DNA from: Mixophyes australis
Lineage: Eukaryota > Chordata > Amphibia > Anura > Limnodynastidae
Assembly: GCA_036250195.1 (NCBI GenBank)
Contig: JAVHZZ010000003.1
Location: 336,099,875 to 336,163,874, forward strand
Direction: 5' to 3'
DNA: 64,000 nucleotides
Shown: positions 29,251 through 41,299 of the stretch, one piece after another
How the letters are laid out: every line of letters starts with the position of its first letter
Numbering within the stretch: position 1 is the first letter of the stretch
Notes under the pieces: model-generated
The model's database searches: none
The model's input: the letters and a program-made list of their open reading frames with translations, nothing else
What the model was told of the DNA's origin: nothing
Program-made: the position numbers and the translations under genes

Positions 29251-29464
29251 TTAAGCTAATTTTTCACGTAAGAGATGCGGAAATGGCTGTTTCCGCATCT
29301 TTTAAGTTTAGTTGCCATACATTACATGGCTAACAGAGGAGATTTCAGAGAAATGTCCTACCTTTAGGCAAATATCGTGCAGCATTGTAGTCTCCATAGA
29401 TTAATATGGGAACTACGATGTTCTGCAATGCTTTAAGCTTTGATAAGCTTTGCATTGCGTAGAC

Positions 29465-29588
29465 CAGTGGATCCCAAAATAATTACCAAGTAGTCCGCCG
29501 CCTTGCTTACATCGGCCCTGGCTGAGGCACCCCTGTGAGATCGCTGAGGCACCCCAAGGAGCCTAGGCGCACAGTTTGGGAACCACTG
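29465..29588. mobile_element. Short hAT-type MITE with perfect 8-bp target duplication
   Basis: A 124-bp element with ends CAGTGGATCCCAAA and TTTGGGAACCACTG, flanked by the perfect duplication GCGTAGAC at 29457-29464 and 29589-29596. The interior has a direct repeat of 'ctgaggcaccc'. Charlie-like hAT ends. Confidence 0.93.
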
Positions 29589-31946
29589 GCGTAGACCATT
29601 ACCATTCTTTTCCTATGGGATTCTGCTGAAGCCTCTCTGGCTTCACAGAATCCGATACAGTGTTCGTGTATAGGAGAAAGTGTTAGTGTGATAGGAGAGA
29701 GTGCTGTGCGGTAAATAGGAAAAAGTAAGAGCACCACAGGGGTCACTTCCCCGGGGCTCCCAGAGTAGCCCCAACATGGCGCATTGAAGCGGTACTTAAA
29801 TATGCATCACTGCGATTTGTAGCGATGTATATTTGCTGGTACCGCATATTATTAATGTGTAGACCCCTGAGAGTTATATGGTGGATTGAGCAGGGATCCC
29901 CCAAATTCAAGGCTCCTGTCAAACTTTCTCGTTCATACAGTTTGTTTGCCATTTTCAATTGACAAGAAGATAACATGTTCAAGTGAACGTCACTTTCAGT
30001 TGAGTATCAGTCTTGGTGCATTTAAAAAAAAAAACTCTACACCATCACATTTTAACATGTATGATTTTAAAATCTGACACACACTTGACTTACAGCTACA
30101 GTAGTTACATTTTTATAGAATCACTTCCCAATGACTTGGCATGCAGAGTAGACAGCTGTAAAATATACTAGTGGTATATGAGAAATGTCTAAATCAATTT
30201 GAGGAAACTGAGCACTAACATTCATCTAAAACACTGCATAGCTCACCCTCTATTACAAAATATATAGACTGCACAGTTCCTCATGTAGCATGCATGAGGA
30301 ATATGATACATTCATTCCCTGAAATTATATTTATTCATTTTAGTTTGCAACTTTTCTAAAAAGTACAATAATTCGTCACAATGAACTAAAAATATTTTTT
30401 TTTTATTACAAAATGGAGAAGTGAAAGTACATATAAAAATGCAGAGTCATTGTGAACATATTGAGATTAATTTGTATTACCTAACATGGATGACTGGTAA
30501 AATCACAAGTCTGCATAATGGCAGACTCTCTTGGTTACCGACGTGTTTACTGGAAAGCATGACTGAGCCAAACACAGACCAGATTATCTGGATATCCTGA
30601 TCAGTGACAGGTGGGTTAGTACAGTAAATGTAGCCCCATAAGTATTATTAATCAATATAACATCCGGAAACTGGCCCATATCAAGTCCACAGGTCTAGAG
30701 GTAGGCAGACCTGAGGGTTGGGTTAGTAGACCATGTAACTCTTGGCACATACAGGTATGTGTCTAACCACTCTGCTCCCTAAGGCAGCAAACAAATGGAA
30801 CTAAACAATACATTATGAACATTTGTATATGAGATTTCAGCACTTTAAAGGACAGATATGATAACTTTTAAGTATTATTAGATCTAAAAAAAAAACAAGG
30901 TAATTACCATTAAATTCAGCATTTGAATCAAATATTATTTCTTTTTTTAACAAATTCCCCTCATGTTGCTGACCCCAAATCTTGTTGCCTGGCATAGATT
31001 TACAGATGATATTTTATCATAGACAAACCCCCGGGACACATAGGAATTACACATTTAGATATTGGTCAATTGAGACATCATACTGCCAAAAAGCAGAGTA
31101 AAAGCTAAGAAAGCAGAAATTAAATCACAATATTCCTATATGAACCAATGGCAGGTTGTTTTAAGGAGTACCATAATGACTTTAGTTTTACCTAATTCAT
31201 ATCATTATGCTTACTGGAATTACTCCTGATCCTTAAAACCAATCTTCCAACTGAAATCGTCAGTTGAATACTCAGACACGCACTGTTTTATCTATTTGAC
31301 AGATGGGATGTGAATAAATGACCCTTCCTTAGCATCATCTGTAAGCATGGAAAACAACAGAGGACTTCAGAGGTGGCAGGGGGGACATTGTTCAGGTGAA
31401 ACACCACATGGCATCAAATGCTGCTTCTTTTTGAATGCAAACACAAAAAAAATACAGCTGAAGTATAAAAATAAATGATGACCATAAGGCAGTAGTCTAC
31501 ACTTTATCCAAAATATAATACAAAAGTGATGTTAATATATGTACAAACTATAAATAGTGTCTGTATAAACAAAGAATTCTGATTCTAGATTAGATTATAA
31601 GAAATAGTACATCTTCTACTGTTAATTATTATGCATATTAGACGACACCCTACGGCCTACAGCCTTCTTTTATATTGTCAAACAACTCATCTCTGACTTT
31701 ACTATCCATATAATTTACAGTAGGAAGTACATTATCCCAATGCTTTAAAATTGCGTCAACTGTTTCTTTTTGTGCATTTAAACATGTCAATATGATCCAT
31801 TTTAGGAGGGAGACATTCGTATAGACTGAATTAATCTAGGTTCAATTAATTATTTGTAAAAGGAATGCTTGATAGCAATATAATTAACTGATACCAATTA
31901 TTCAGTCTATTACAACAGGTAAATTAGGGGAACTTTTTTAAATCAA

Positions 31947-32115
31947 AAGCTGGGTACACACCGATGCAATCTTACTTCAGATACTGCAATTTCTGTAATG
32001 ATTTAACCAATGATTGAGTCCCGATGAGCATACACACTCTTGCAATATCTGAACAAATGATGAATCGTGTGATCTGCTTGACAATTTTATAGATGTGTAG
32101 TACCCAGATTTAGCT
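31947..32115. mobile_element. MITE with GGGTACACA ends (short copy)
   Basis: It begins AAAGCTGGGTACACACC and ends GTGTAGTACCCAGATTTAGCTTT, the same ends as the elements at 3832-4192 and 53501-53906. At about 170 bp it is an internally deleted copy or a subfamily. Confidence 0.6.
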
Positions 32116-33502
32116 TTGAAACACAAATCGAGATTGAAACAGAGATCATCAATCTGTACGGTGAACGGATTGCACTATACATCTATGGCATGTTCAGCAT
32201 GAATATTAATCACTATTCCAACCTATATTAGTGGTGCTGGGCAATCTGATAAACTTCAGGTGCCACATGGGCGGCCCTTGAACCTTCAAAAGAGCAGCAC
32301 ATTGCCCTAGATCTCAGTAATTAAGTTAAAACAATACATTTAATCAAAGAAAGAGACACCTATCTGTAATGGGTAAGGTACGATAGGGCAATGGTGAACT
32401 CCCCCAAGTGCCAGCATGACCTGACAGCCATTGGTATGCTGCTGCTTGTAGCACTACAAGCACCAGCATGCCCAAACTGTTAATGGTGTCTTTATTATAA
32501 AAATTACTACATCCCTCTGTAATAACATATTAGCAGGCATTTTAAGCAAATGTTACACTAAAGCAGGAAGGAGCTAGAGGCCCCATATGGCCCTAGGGCA
32601 GCCCGTTGTCCATCACTATATGCACTTTATAACGTAAAGGCAGCAATTTATATGCCCATATACATTTATCCTTAAGTACTCAAATTGCCAAGCAGAGTAG
32701 ACAAGAATGAAGTCACTAATCCAAAGAGTAACGGGTCAAACTATGAAACGAGTGGGGTAATCCAACCACAGCACCTATCCAATGGTGACACAGATGTCCC
32801 ACTTCCCCACCCCCATCAATATTAGGCCAGGAGCAATATTATGGTGCAGCAATTATTCTTTTAGATGTCAATCAAATTTCCATAACCCTACACTCTATGT
32901 ACACCAAGATCATATTTGCATTCCAATAACGCAAAGTTATTCCTATTCTCCCCTGTTCAGCAATGACTTTTAGTCTAAAAATGTAAACACACATATTTGA
33001 AAGGAAACTAGATACAAAGTCAAAAGTCTTCTATTTCATGTGTGTGCATGACATACACATAATATGTATTAAAATATATTGTTGTACTCAATTACATAAA
33101 TAGGGCACGTGTTTTCTCTTTTCCTGGGATCTTTAACCCTTTTCATGCCAGGGGCCACTGACAAAATTGTATCTCAGGAGGCACCATCATTTTTTGCTCA
33201 ACCTAGGCCATCTGTTTATATGGATACAAATTAGGTGTACTTTTGTATTGAAGGTTTGATTTGTGTGTGGGGATAATAGAATCATTTTTTATACTTACAT
33301 GCTTTAATGTGCAGTACATTCAAGTCTTTATTAAGCTGGTTTATGAGTCACATGTGAAAACTCAAATAAACGTTATGCATTTGATAATCTGTCCGATATG
33401 TGGTTTACATGCAGGATACCCGCGTTTGATATAGGCTGGAAATGTTCACGTGCCCTTTCAAATGCGTTTAGAAGGCAAACGGCACAGAGCTTTTGTCATT
33501 TA

Positions 33503-33571
33503 TTTCAATAGTCAATTCATTTCAATGGGGTTTAGAGTGCAAACCCCATTGAAATGAATGGACTATTGAAA
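33503..33571. repeat. Near-perfect 31-bp hairpin
   Basis: Arms at 33503-33533 and 33541-33571 are inverted complements with a single mismatch, separated by a 7-nt loop. It may be the core of a small foldback transposon. No protein similarity. Confidence 0.85.
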
Positions 33572-33998
33572 TTAATGGGAGAAGTTCTGCTAGTAAATAA
33601 TTAACCTCTCCCCTCCCACTAAATTCCTCAACCAGCTACAGTGATAGACTTCATGGGCTGGTTTCCGCTATAATAGCGAGACATTAGCTCACTAACGCTG
33701 CCCACTGCTAAATGATCAGAGCAGGGATTCCATGGGTCTCCCCTTCACTGGCAGCCAATTGAAAGTGGTATCTTTTGAATGGCTGACGGAGAAGGGGAGT
33801 GTCCAAGAGAGCCAATAACAGGCTTCAGCCATCGTGGAAAACCGCTTGTGATCATTTTTTTACAGATTACAGAGATTTGGGACAAATTCATTCTCATTTT
33901 GTTGCCAATTTGTAGCACTTTGATCTATTTAAAAAGGTGGGACAATCAACCTTTAAATAACAGAAATAAAACATTAATAATTTCCGCACCTTCAAAAC

Positions 33999-34215
33999 AC
34001 CTTCCTTAGTCTCAGCCTTGGACACAGAAAAGGCTTTCGGTAGGATCTCTTATACTACAAACCATTGTGAATTAGGAGGTAAATCCTTCACAGTCATCAA
34101 CAAACTTTATCATAATCCATCAACAGTAGCCATTATTAATGGCCTCTTGTCTTCTTCCTTTAAGATACAAAATATCATTGTGTGCTCTATCCCCCTGGGA
34201 AAGTTCCAGCGATAA
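33999..34215 (+). mobile_element. L1/Tx1-type LINE, reverse transcriptase fragment
   Basis: The translation includes SLDTEKAFGRI, then LYHNPSTVAIINGLLSSSF. These match the L1/Tx1 RT segment with the first catalytic aspartate ('D-A-E-K-A-F-D') and the following 'N-G-x-x-S-x-x-F' strand. The fragment is about 70 codons, open, and cut off before the second catalytic motif. Non-functional. Confidence 0.85.
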
Positions 34216-34356
34216 ACAGGGTAACTCATCTCCTTATCTTAGTGAAACCAGCCCAGGTCTGGAGCCTTCGGGGATGCAAAAAAAAGAAGAAAAAAAAACT
34301 GTGCCCAGCACCCCCACCCACGGGTGGGGTACGGAATAATGATTATGAATGAATAA

Positions 34357-34520
34357 TCATTATTCCGACAAGACACCCCGACGTCTTTACAGCGAACAGC
34401 TCCTTCCCGACCAGGCTCCAGGACGACTGATGTGACAACCGACTGCAAGGCATTGTGACGAATGAAGAAGCCGGCGAGCAGTTCGCTGTGAAGATGCCGG
34501 GGTAAGTCTTGTCGGGGTAG
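34357..34520. mobile_element. Foldback MITE with about 32-bp inverted ends
   Basis: CGACAAGACACCCCGACGTC at 34367 has an imperfect inverted copy ending at 34518 (CGACAAGACTTACCCCGGCA on the other strand). The arms extend to 'acagcgaac'. Just outside at 34333-34368 is a second palindrome (ggaataatgattat/ataatcattattcc). Superfamily not assigned. Confidence 0.65.
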
Positions 34521-34649
34521 TCAGCATAGATATGCTGTCTACCACCGCCCACCCACCTTCCCAAGAGATTACTATGCTGAAAATGACTGTTCCCAGCATC
34601 CCCTGGGCTGTGGGTACAACCACTGTGGCCACATGGTCACCTCAGTGGT

Positions 34650-34975
34650 CCCAGTATAAATAAGAGTCCCTAAGACCACTGCCCATTATAAAAATACAGT
34701 GCTCTACAAAGCTGCATAGTGGGGAACACGACATACACAAAACATTAACATAAGAGGCTGATAAAATAAATGCAGACATAAAAACAAAGGGCAGGGAGAG
34801 AGAGATAACAATCTAATGGGAAAAGGCAGAGCTGAGAAAAGAGGAGCGAGTGGCTCAGAGTGGAGATTGGGACAGTAGTCAGGATCTCTGTGTGAGTAGG
34901 ATAAGCTCTAATAAGAGATGGGTATCAGAGAGATTGTAAAGCTGTGAAGTGCTTTGAACGTACTGAAACAGAACA
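34650..34975 (-). repeat. Purine-rich dispersed repeat, possible SINE relative
   Basis: It starts with 'cagtgctctacaaagctgcatag' and has a purine-rich 'agggagagagagataacaatctaatggg' middle resembling the repeats at 11.9 and 60.4 kb. Assignment is weak; it has no reading frame of note. Confidence 0.35.
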
Positions 34976-35020
34976 AGCATCATCCAAGAAATCAATGCAA
35001 ATTCAAGTAGATTAATGTGG

Positions 35021-35315
35021 CGGTGGCGCACGCAGGGGGGGGTTTCTGAGTCTCTAGAAACCCCCCCTGCACTAACTAAGTGGCCACTGTCCTATACAGC
35101 AGCCGCGGTGCTGTCAAAGAAGCATCCGCGGCGGTGCTGTATTGTATACAGCACCGCCGCAGACGCTTCTGAGACAGCGCCGTGGCTGCTGTTTAGGACA
35201 GCGCTGGCGAAACGGAGCTGCTGCGCATGCGCAGCAGCTCTCTCTCAGGTTTTTTTTGTTTTTTCGGGTTGGCGGGGAGAAACCCCCCCCCCCCGACAAT
35301 CCTCCGTGCGCCCCT
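35021..35315. mobile_element. GC-rich hAT-like MITE with internal hairpin
   Basis: The ends are inverted (CGGTGGCGCACGCAGG at the left; CCTCCGTGCGCCCCTG at the right). Inside is a perfect 15-bp hairpin at 35128-35142/35146-35160 (GCGGCGGTGCTGTAT) flanked by a wider imperfect one. Several frames of 80-100 codons are open only because the element is GC-rich. No clean target duplication. Confidence 0.6.
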
Positions 35316-36927
35316 GAATGGCTATGGACACATACAATGGGTATTACTTTCACATGCATTGCGCTTGAATTAAACAAATAAGAAAAATGCAGTGCTAGAA
35401 TGCCTGTGGGCAACTGGCCTTAAGGGTATGTAAACACATGCTCTAACATTAGGGAGGTTGTGGGAGAGATAAGCTGGGTCTTACTAGACCCACAGCCTCT
35501 CTCTCCTGCAGTAAATCCTACTGAGCACATCCCCTGGTTTTCTTACAAAACGAGAGACACTAAATAACACATGGCATCTGCAACCGGTTTGCCCATTTGT
35601 GCAGGAAGCAATCCCCGGCTGACTGAAATTTACAGAGTGTGTGGGATGCCGACTCCTGTAGTATTTATGGCACTGGCATCCTCGTAAATACTATGGTGGT
35701 GGCATTCAAAAGGTCAGTCTGAGTCTGCTTACCAGCCAGACAGATCAGCTAGAGAGCCAAAGGTTATCTACCTCTGTACAAACCATGTGTATAGGTGGTA
35801 CTTCTTTATTATGTGTTAGGGTTACGCAGATTAAGGAATCTCCTGACTGGTCCTATAACAAATATTGAGTGCAAATAGTTTGCATCAAACACTTAAATAA
35901 ACCTGATATTGATACTTTCATCTAATAGGCAGTAACCTCAATTCTCTGGTTCAATGTGGAAATATTAGCTCTAAATAGCTGAACATATATTAGAAGCTTC
36001 ATTCCTTCAGAGTTAATGCTGTATTACAGGCAGTGGAGGCTTTTCAACACTTTAGCTCACCATAACCTATTAGCTTCAAATAATAAAGGAATGCAGCAGT
36101 TTCTATTGTGTCAGCTATTTTCATTCTAGAGTCCAAGAAGGTTTAAGAGAGCCACAGAAAGGTTACTTGTGAAATGTGGATATATCCCGCCATCTAGTGG
36201 ACAGCCTGTGTTCAGTATATACAGTCATAAATACATGAGGATTTGTTTTATTTATAACTACAACTATATTGATGTGTTATTCTTAACATGAGAATTTTCA
36301 TATAACAAAAGAGCTTGTGAATAATAAATGCATTCACGGATATTTTTAGATATACTAAATCTTTTTTAATATATTTTGGAAACAAAAGAACAGAGGTGCT
36401 TAAAATATAACAACATAGTTAAAAGCCTGACATAAAAGTGTACGGCATCTATATACACATTTTTCCAGTTGGTAGGATTCAACCATGTCAAAACTATATA
36501 CTAAAGTTGCCAAAACAAACAGCAATGTTATACTTTTGTATAACTCTACCTTGTTTTTAAGGGTTAAATGTGCATAAGAGACAATAAGGACCCCCATCCT
36601 ATCTGTAACTATCTGTTGTGTACATTCTGGGGTAGGCCACTTATACGGAGTCCTCTGCCTGTGCCCAGCCCCCACCACCACATCATGGTGCCAAAGTCAT
36701 CAGTTTTCAACAAAAGCAAAAAGGGCTGGCTGCGGTCTCCTTACTGCTGGTCCAATGAAGATGTCAGGAGCGAATAATGGTAAACACACTATATTATACA
36801 GTGGCAAAAGGGGCTGGCGATAGGCTGAGGTTTCTACTGCTGGACCAATGAAGATGTCAGTAGCGGATAGTGCTATATACACTATATTGAATACAATACA
36901 TAGAGCAAACCGTTACAGATAGGATAG

Positions 36928-36955
36928 CACCCAAAGGGGGTTATTCAATTGGCAG
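36928..36955. mobile_element. Left piece of a MITE split by the provirus
   Basis: CACCCAAAGGGGG at 36928 mirrors CACCCTTTTGGGGTG at 44692-44706. The sequence 'ttattcaattggcag' reads straight on into 'cgagttttttt' at 44451 once the provirus and one 4-bp duplication are removed. The provirus therefore landed inside an older short element. Confidence 0.6.
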
Positions 36956-37530
36956 TGTAAGATCTGAAATTCTGACCCAAGTCTGCCTGTGGTGTCAAGT
37001 ATATCTGGAAGCGCTTCAATCAGCTGGAGAGAATTGACACAGACCAAGTTCTGTATACAAGGAATATTCTCTAGTTTATTGATACAAAGATACAGGTTTT
37101 TATAGGCTACTGAATAAATGAATCCTACGTCATATGCATACAATAGTTTATACCACTAGTTTATGAGAAGCGCTACTGATTAACTTTCTCACGTATTCTT
37201 GAGGTGTTTACTTTTCTCCCCCTTCTAAGGACAGATGAGCCTATTATTTCTTATCTCAAGGGGAGTTGGAGATATGCTATGTGTAACACCATGGATACAG
37301 CTCCCATACTACCAGCTGGATATGAAGCTCATTATTGTTTTCATAACTGGTTACATTCTTCAGGTGTTCCCTATTAGTTCAACTTCAAGGCCATAGGCTC
37401 ACATATTGCAAAACTGCAAGTTAACAGAAAAATGAATAATCTCTTCTAGCAAATAATATTTCTATACAAGTTACAATAAAATGGCTGAACAAAGGCCTTA
37501 TGAGGCCTTAACAAAAAATCATATTTAACA
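36956..37530 (-). repeat. 3' LTR of the provirus
   Basis: 575 bp, reading TGTTAA...CTTACA on the minus strand. A TATA-like CTATAAAAACC lies at 37095-37105 and AATAAA at 37075-37080, in the order and spacing expected of a U3-R-U5 LTR. It matches the LTR at 43872-44446 throughout by eye. Confidence 0.95.
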
Positions 37531-37543
37531 TTTCCCATCTTTT
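37531..37543 (-). other. Polypurine tract of the provirus
   Basis: AAAAGATGGGAAA on the minus strand directly abuts the 3' LTR. This is the expected position for the plus-strand primer of a retrovirus. Confidence 0.8.
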
Positions 37544-37919
37544 ATTCAATTTTCGACCCTTTCTCCTCCTACCTACCTAATCCTATCTATAGAACCACAT
37601 TCTTAATAAGCAGGTACTTATACACATGTAGGAGGCCACATGCATAGAGTTGGTCCCCTTAGGAATCTGTCAACTCATCCCCCACTAATAAGCCTGTGAT
37701 CCTCCCTGTCCTAACTTGATTTATGAGGAGATGCATTTTGGCAAATGTCCATGTCTAGAAAAGATGGTTTCTTAGTAGGTAGTTAATGAGTCTATAGTAG
37801 TTCTGCAGGCCTTGCATGTCCTTTGTTCAATCTTTAGTAGTTTCTTGTTGCAAACTCTGCAGTTCTTTGGCTTTGCTAGTCCAAATAATTCATGACACTC
37901 ATAGTCTGGTCAGGTTTCA

Positions 37920-38215
37920 GAAGTAATTTCTGTGATCATCAGAGGTTCGGGATTTTCAGTGGTTCCCTTTTTGGAGAGACAACAATCAAGTGTCAGTAAC
38001 TTCTTAATCAGCCATATATTTAGTTTCATTATCACCTATACGATCAACAGGATTGCAAAACCATTTGCTACTAATGCCAATATTTCCAATATCCAACATG
38101 AATCATTACTGACAACTTTACCAATGAGGTTATGCATCTGCACAAAGACATTTTCAGAGTTTACTCTACTATGAGTGCAAATTGTTGAGCACTCCTTCCC
38201 ATATGTTTCTCACAG
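37920..38215 (-). pseudogene. env: env remnant: transmembrane anchor end
   Basis: On the minus strand a frame carries a short C-x(3)-C-like piece, a HNLIGK segment and then a hydrophobic stretch (ALVANGFAILLIV) ended by a stop codon, followed by a basic tail. This looks like the C-terminal anchor of a retroviral transmembrane envelope subunit. Only about 160 bp lie between it and the end of integrase, so the surface subunit and most of the transmembrane subunit are missing. It cannot encode an envelope protein. Confidence 0.6.
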
Positions 38216-38377
38216 TGGCATAGGCAATATGTCACTTAACTGTCTGTTTCATACTGGGTTAGGGAGGCCTTAATCCCTACTTCAGTCACAATTATTCTGG
38301 CAAGACATATCAATACAATGAGACAGTCATTTCTATTTATCAGAACAAGACTCCCCTGATTTGAAGACTTTGCAGTG

Positions 38378-38575
38378 TTATGCGTGAATCCAGGTGTCTC
38401 TTTCCTGTACTTTCACTGCCATGGGAGTCGTCAACAGGACTTGATAAGGACCCTTGTATCTGGGTTCAAGACTTCTCCTGATGTGCTTTCTCACGACCAC
38501 CCAGCCCCCCAGGGTGCAGTTTATGGGTACCTGTATCAAAATTAGGGTTTGCAATGGAGGAGAATATTTGACCAT
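38378..38575 (-). pseudogene. pol: pol: integrase C-terminal domain fragment
   Basis: It contains [20 protein letters not shown] and PYQVLLTT, the SH3-like C-terminal domain typical of gamma-type integrases, ending at WIHA. Open for 65 codons but separated from the core domain by stops. Confidence 0.9.
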
Positions 38576-38701
38576 GTATTTCAGTTAGTTGTTTCTATAA
38601 TAAGGCAACATAATTCAACAAATCACTATATACATGGTGTAGTTGCTATGGAAAATAACAGCCTGTTCTGTTTGCTGTGCCAAACAATATCTCATATGGT
38701 G

Positions 38702-38905
38702 TTAAACCTGTGTCTTTCCTAGCAGTATTTTTTTACTGAGTGCAGGTAAACATGAGATCCATGGCAGACCTGTTTCAGCCATTATTTTCTGCATTTTCAA
38801 TTTCAGTGTACCATTAAGGCGCTCCATACATCCTGAACTTTGGGATCTGTAGGGGGTGTGATAGTTTCTGGAATCCTTGCCCCGTAAAGTGTATCCCTCT
38901 GTCAC
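38702..38905 (-). pseudogene. pol: pol: integrase core fragment
   Basis: The H-T-P-Y-R-S-Q-S-S-G and E-R-L-N-G-T-L-K motifs contain the third catalytic residue of the DDE triad (Glu of MERLNGTL). The first two aspartates lie further upstream in damaged sequence that I cannot read as one frame. Confidence 0.9.
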
Positions 38906-39099
38906 TTACAATGACCTCTGGTACACCATATCATCAGATTACCTCATTCGCAATTTTCTTGGCTAATGCTTTAGCATTTGCTTTTCTATACAGCCATGTC
39001 TCCAGCCAGTGACTAAAGAAGTTGACACAGACAAGCACATTCTCAAAGCCCGAGCATTTGGGAAGTTATAAAGTCTATCTGTATCCTCTTATAGGGATA

Positions 39100-39312
39100 T
39101 TATGTCTGGGGTGTGCTTTTCCATAGGACAGACTTACTCAGGTTACTTTGTGCACAGACTAGGCATTCTGCCACTAACGACTGTGCTGCTTGGGCGAACC
39201 CTGGTACTATCCATAAGCTGCTAGTGAGTACAACCATAGCATCTTTTCCCAGATGCACTTTCTCGTGTGCTATATTGGCCATAATGGGATAAACTACTTT
39301 TGGCAGACACAA
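39100..39312 (-). pseudogene. pol: pol: integrase zinc-binding domain fragment
   Basis: An HHCC arrangement is visible: H-E-K-V-H, then C-L-V-C about 35 residues later, with LVAECLVCAQSN as the second half. This is the N-terminal domain of retroviral integrase. Confidence 0.85.
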
Positions 39313-39506
39313 ACGCTGACCTTTACACCACTCCTTGCACTTCTAGTGCTCCATGTATTGCCCAAGTCTTTTTCTTATTTTCTGTTGCTTGTCTTTCCAT
39401 AAGTTGGAGTGTGCTCTGGTCAAACAGGGGTCAGGGGGTCACCATGTAAATAGACTCCCCTTGGGGTACTGGGGCTATGGCGGCTTCTCGTGCGGCCTGG
39501 TCTATT

Positions 39507-40235
39507 TCACTTAGCTTCGGGGGTAGTATCTCTGTGTGTGTCTTCACCTTCATCACTGTTTGGAGGACAGCTGGAATGCAGTGAACAGTGCCCTGGTATG
39601 TTCATCATATTGACTGGTTTGCTTGCTGAACCCATAAGGTCCCTACTTTTCCATACAGGGCCATAATCATGCGCAATTACAAATGCATAACTTGAATCAG
39701 TGTAAATATTTACTCTTTGTCCTTTTTCATATATGCATGCAAGTGTCAGGGCCTTTAGTTCAGCTTCTTGTGCTGACATGTGACTCGGTAGAGTCTGTTG
39801 AATCACTATTTCTGTGTGTGTGGTTACAGCACACCCTGTATACGGGACAGGATCTATGTGATAGTGTGAACCATCTACAAAAAGAGTGATGTCTGCATCT
39901 GGTAATGGTTTATCTTTAATGTGAGATAAAACCAAAGATTCTTGTTTCATTAGTTCTATGCAATCATGTTCAGAAAAATTTTGTTTGCATTTTTTTTTTT
40001 CTTTCTTTCTGTTCAAGCTGGAATGGAATTCCCCCAAATCCCTAGGGTAACCCCAATATATACAGGTACTTCTCCCATCTTTTGAAACTTGCTGCAATAA
40101 GGCAGCAGGATTCAACATTGTGCACTGCTTAAGTGTAACGTTACTGGGAGTAAGCAGTGCTACTTCATTAGGATAGGCTTCAGTAAGGAGCATGTGGAAT
40201 CCAAGGAAAAGGTTCTTGGTTTCTGAGTTCCACAA
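39507..40235 (-). pseudogene. pol: pol: RNase H domain and connection
   Basis: The longest intact frame of the provirus, 242 codons. Residues near 115-210 hold the RNase H acidic set: Asp in TLFVDGSHY, Glu in AQEAELKAL and Asp in IYTDSSYAF. Upstream, TPSNVTLKQCTMLNPAALL is the gamma-type connection before RNase H. The rest of pol is in other frames, so no polyprotein can be made. Confidence 0.92.
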
Positions 40236-40827
40236 AGTTTACACTCATTAGATGGAGTGTACAGTGCAACGGTTAAGACAGATGTGGTAACTTTAATTCT
40301 TCTGGAAGAGAAACACTTAGCTTAAATAACCTGTTAATAAGCCACATCATCAGTTCTATTAGTGTATATAATAATGTGTTGGGCCACAATACTCACAAAC
40401 ACATTCCTGCATTGGGTGTAAACCCCTGTAGTCATGGGTTGCTCTTTTCTTTATTTGGTTGGGTTAAACTTTCATATTAGAATTTTCTAATTATGTATAA
40501 TGATCTATACATTACTATGGGCCTGAGTCTGGTTCTTCCAAACTTGGCTTTCCTTTCTAGTCTAGTACACATCTACAGCGCACAGCAAAGGAAAATAACG
40601 TGCAATCTATATTCCTCCTGCTAATATCAATGAACTCCCCTCTCTGGTCTCCCTTGGACCTTTAAAAAACTTAAAATACAGTTTACTCAGATTCCCCTTG
40701 TCTGAAGGTCTTAACATATATCTGTGAACATGAGAGGCTCTGGGGCCTCTTGTGCTTCCTTTTTTTTTTTTTTTTTCTAATAAAAAGGGAAAGGGAGGAA
40801 GAAAATACACAGTGCGCTCGGCAAGTG

Positions 40828-41250
40828 TTATATGTCACTCATTTCACAATAGGAGGGAATGTCCTTTGTGCTGTATATCTTCATACTTAGTAAATCTGGC
40901 CGGTAACAAATGTTTTGCTTGTGCTTGGTTTCTGTCACAACGTACGATACTGTTAAGGTAACTGGGTGTCCTAGCACAATATCTATACTCTTTTCAAGCA
41001 CTAAAGCAGAGTAGTATGCAAGTGACCTTAGCTTGCGACCATGTATTTGTGTCAGTACTCCTTGTACATGTGCACTGACTTCATAACAAAATAATGTGAA
41101 AGGCTTGTCATAATCTGGCAAAGCCAGTGCTGGCGCTGAAGTTATTTCAGCTTAAAATTGGTTAAACATTTGGTTCTGCTCAGAGGAGAGTATAAATGGC
41201 TTGCTATGATCCAGAAGTGCTAATGCAGGAGCACATACAATTGCTCTTAA
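40828..41250 (-). pseudogene. pol: pol: RT connection with local duplication
   Basis: LPDYDKPFTLFCYE and GVLTQIHGRKLRSLAYYSA match the RT thumb/connection region of gamma-type pol. About 90 bp upstream a second copy of the same short motif reads APALALLDHSKPF, against APALALPDYDKPF, so this piece is tandemly duplicated. The palm with the YxDD motif is not found. Confidence 0.85.
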
Positions 41251-41299
41251 AGTCTTAAATCTTTTTCATTTCTGTAAAAATATAGAATTCCCATCAATG

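Noticed and set aside
29274..29302. Small hairpin AGATGCGGAAA/TTTCCGCATCT as a miRNA or terminator
   Set aside because: 11-bp stem with 6-7 nt loop is too short for a pre-miRNA and lies beside a SINE; chance or MITE remnant is more likely.
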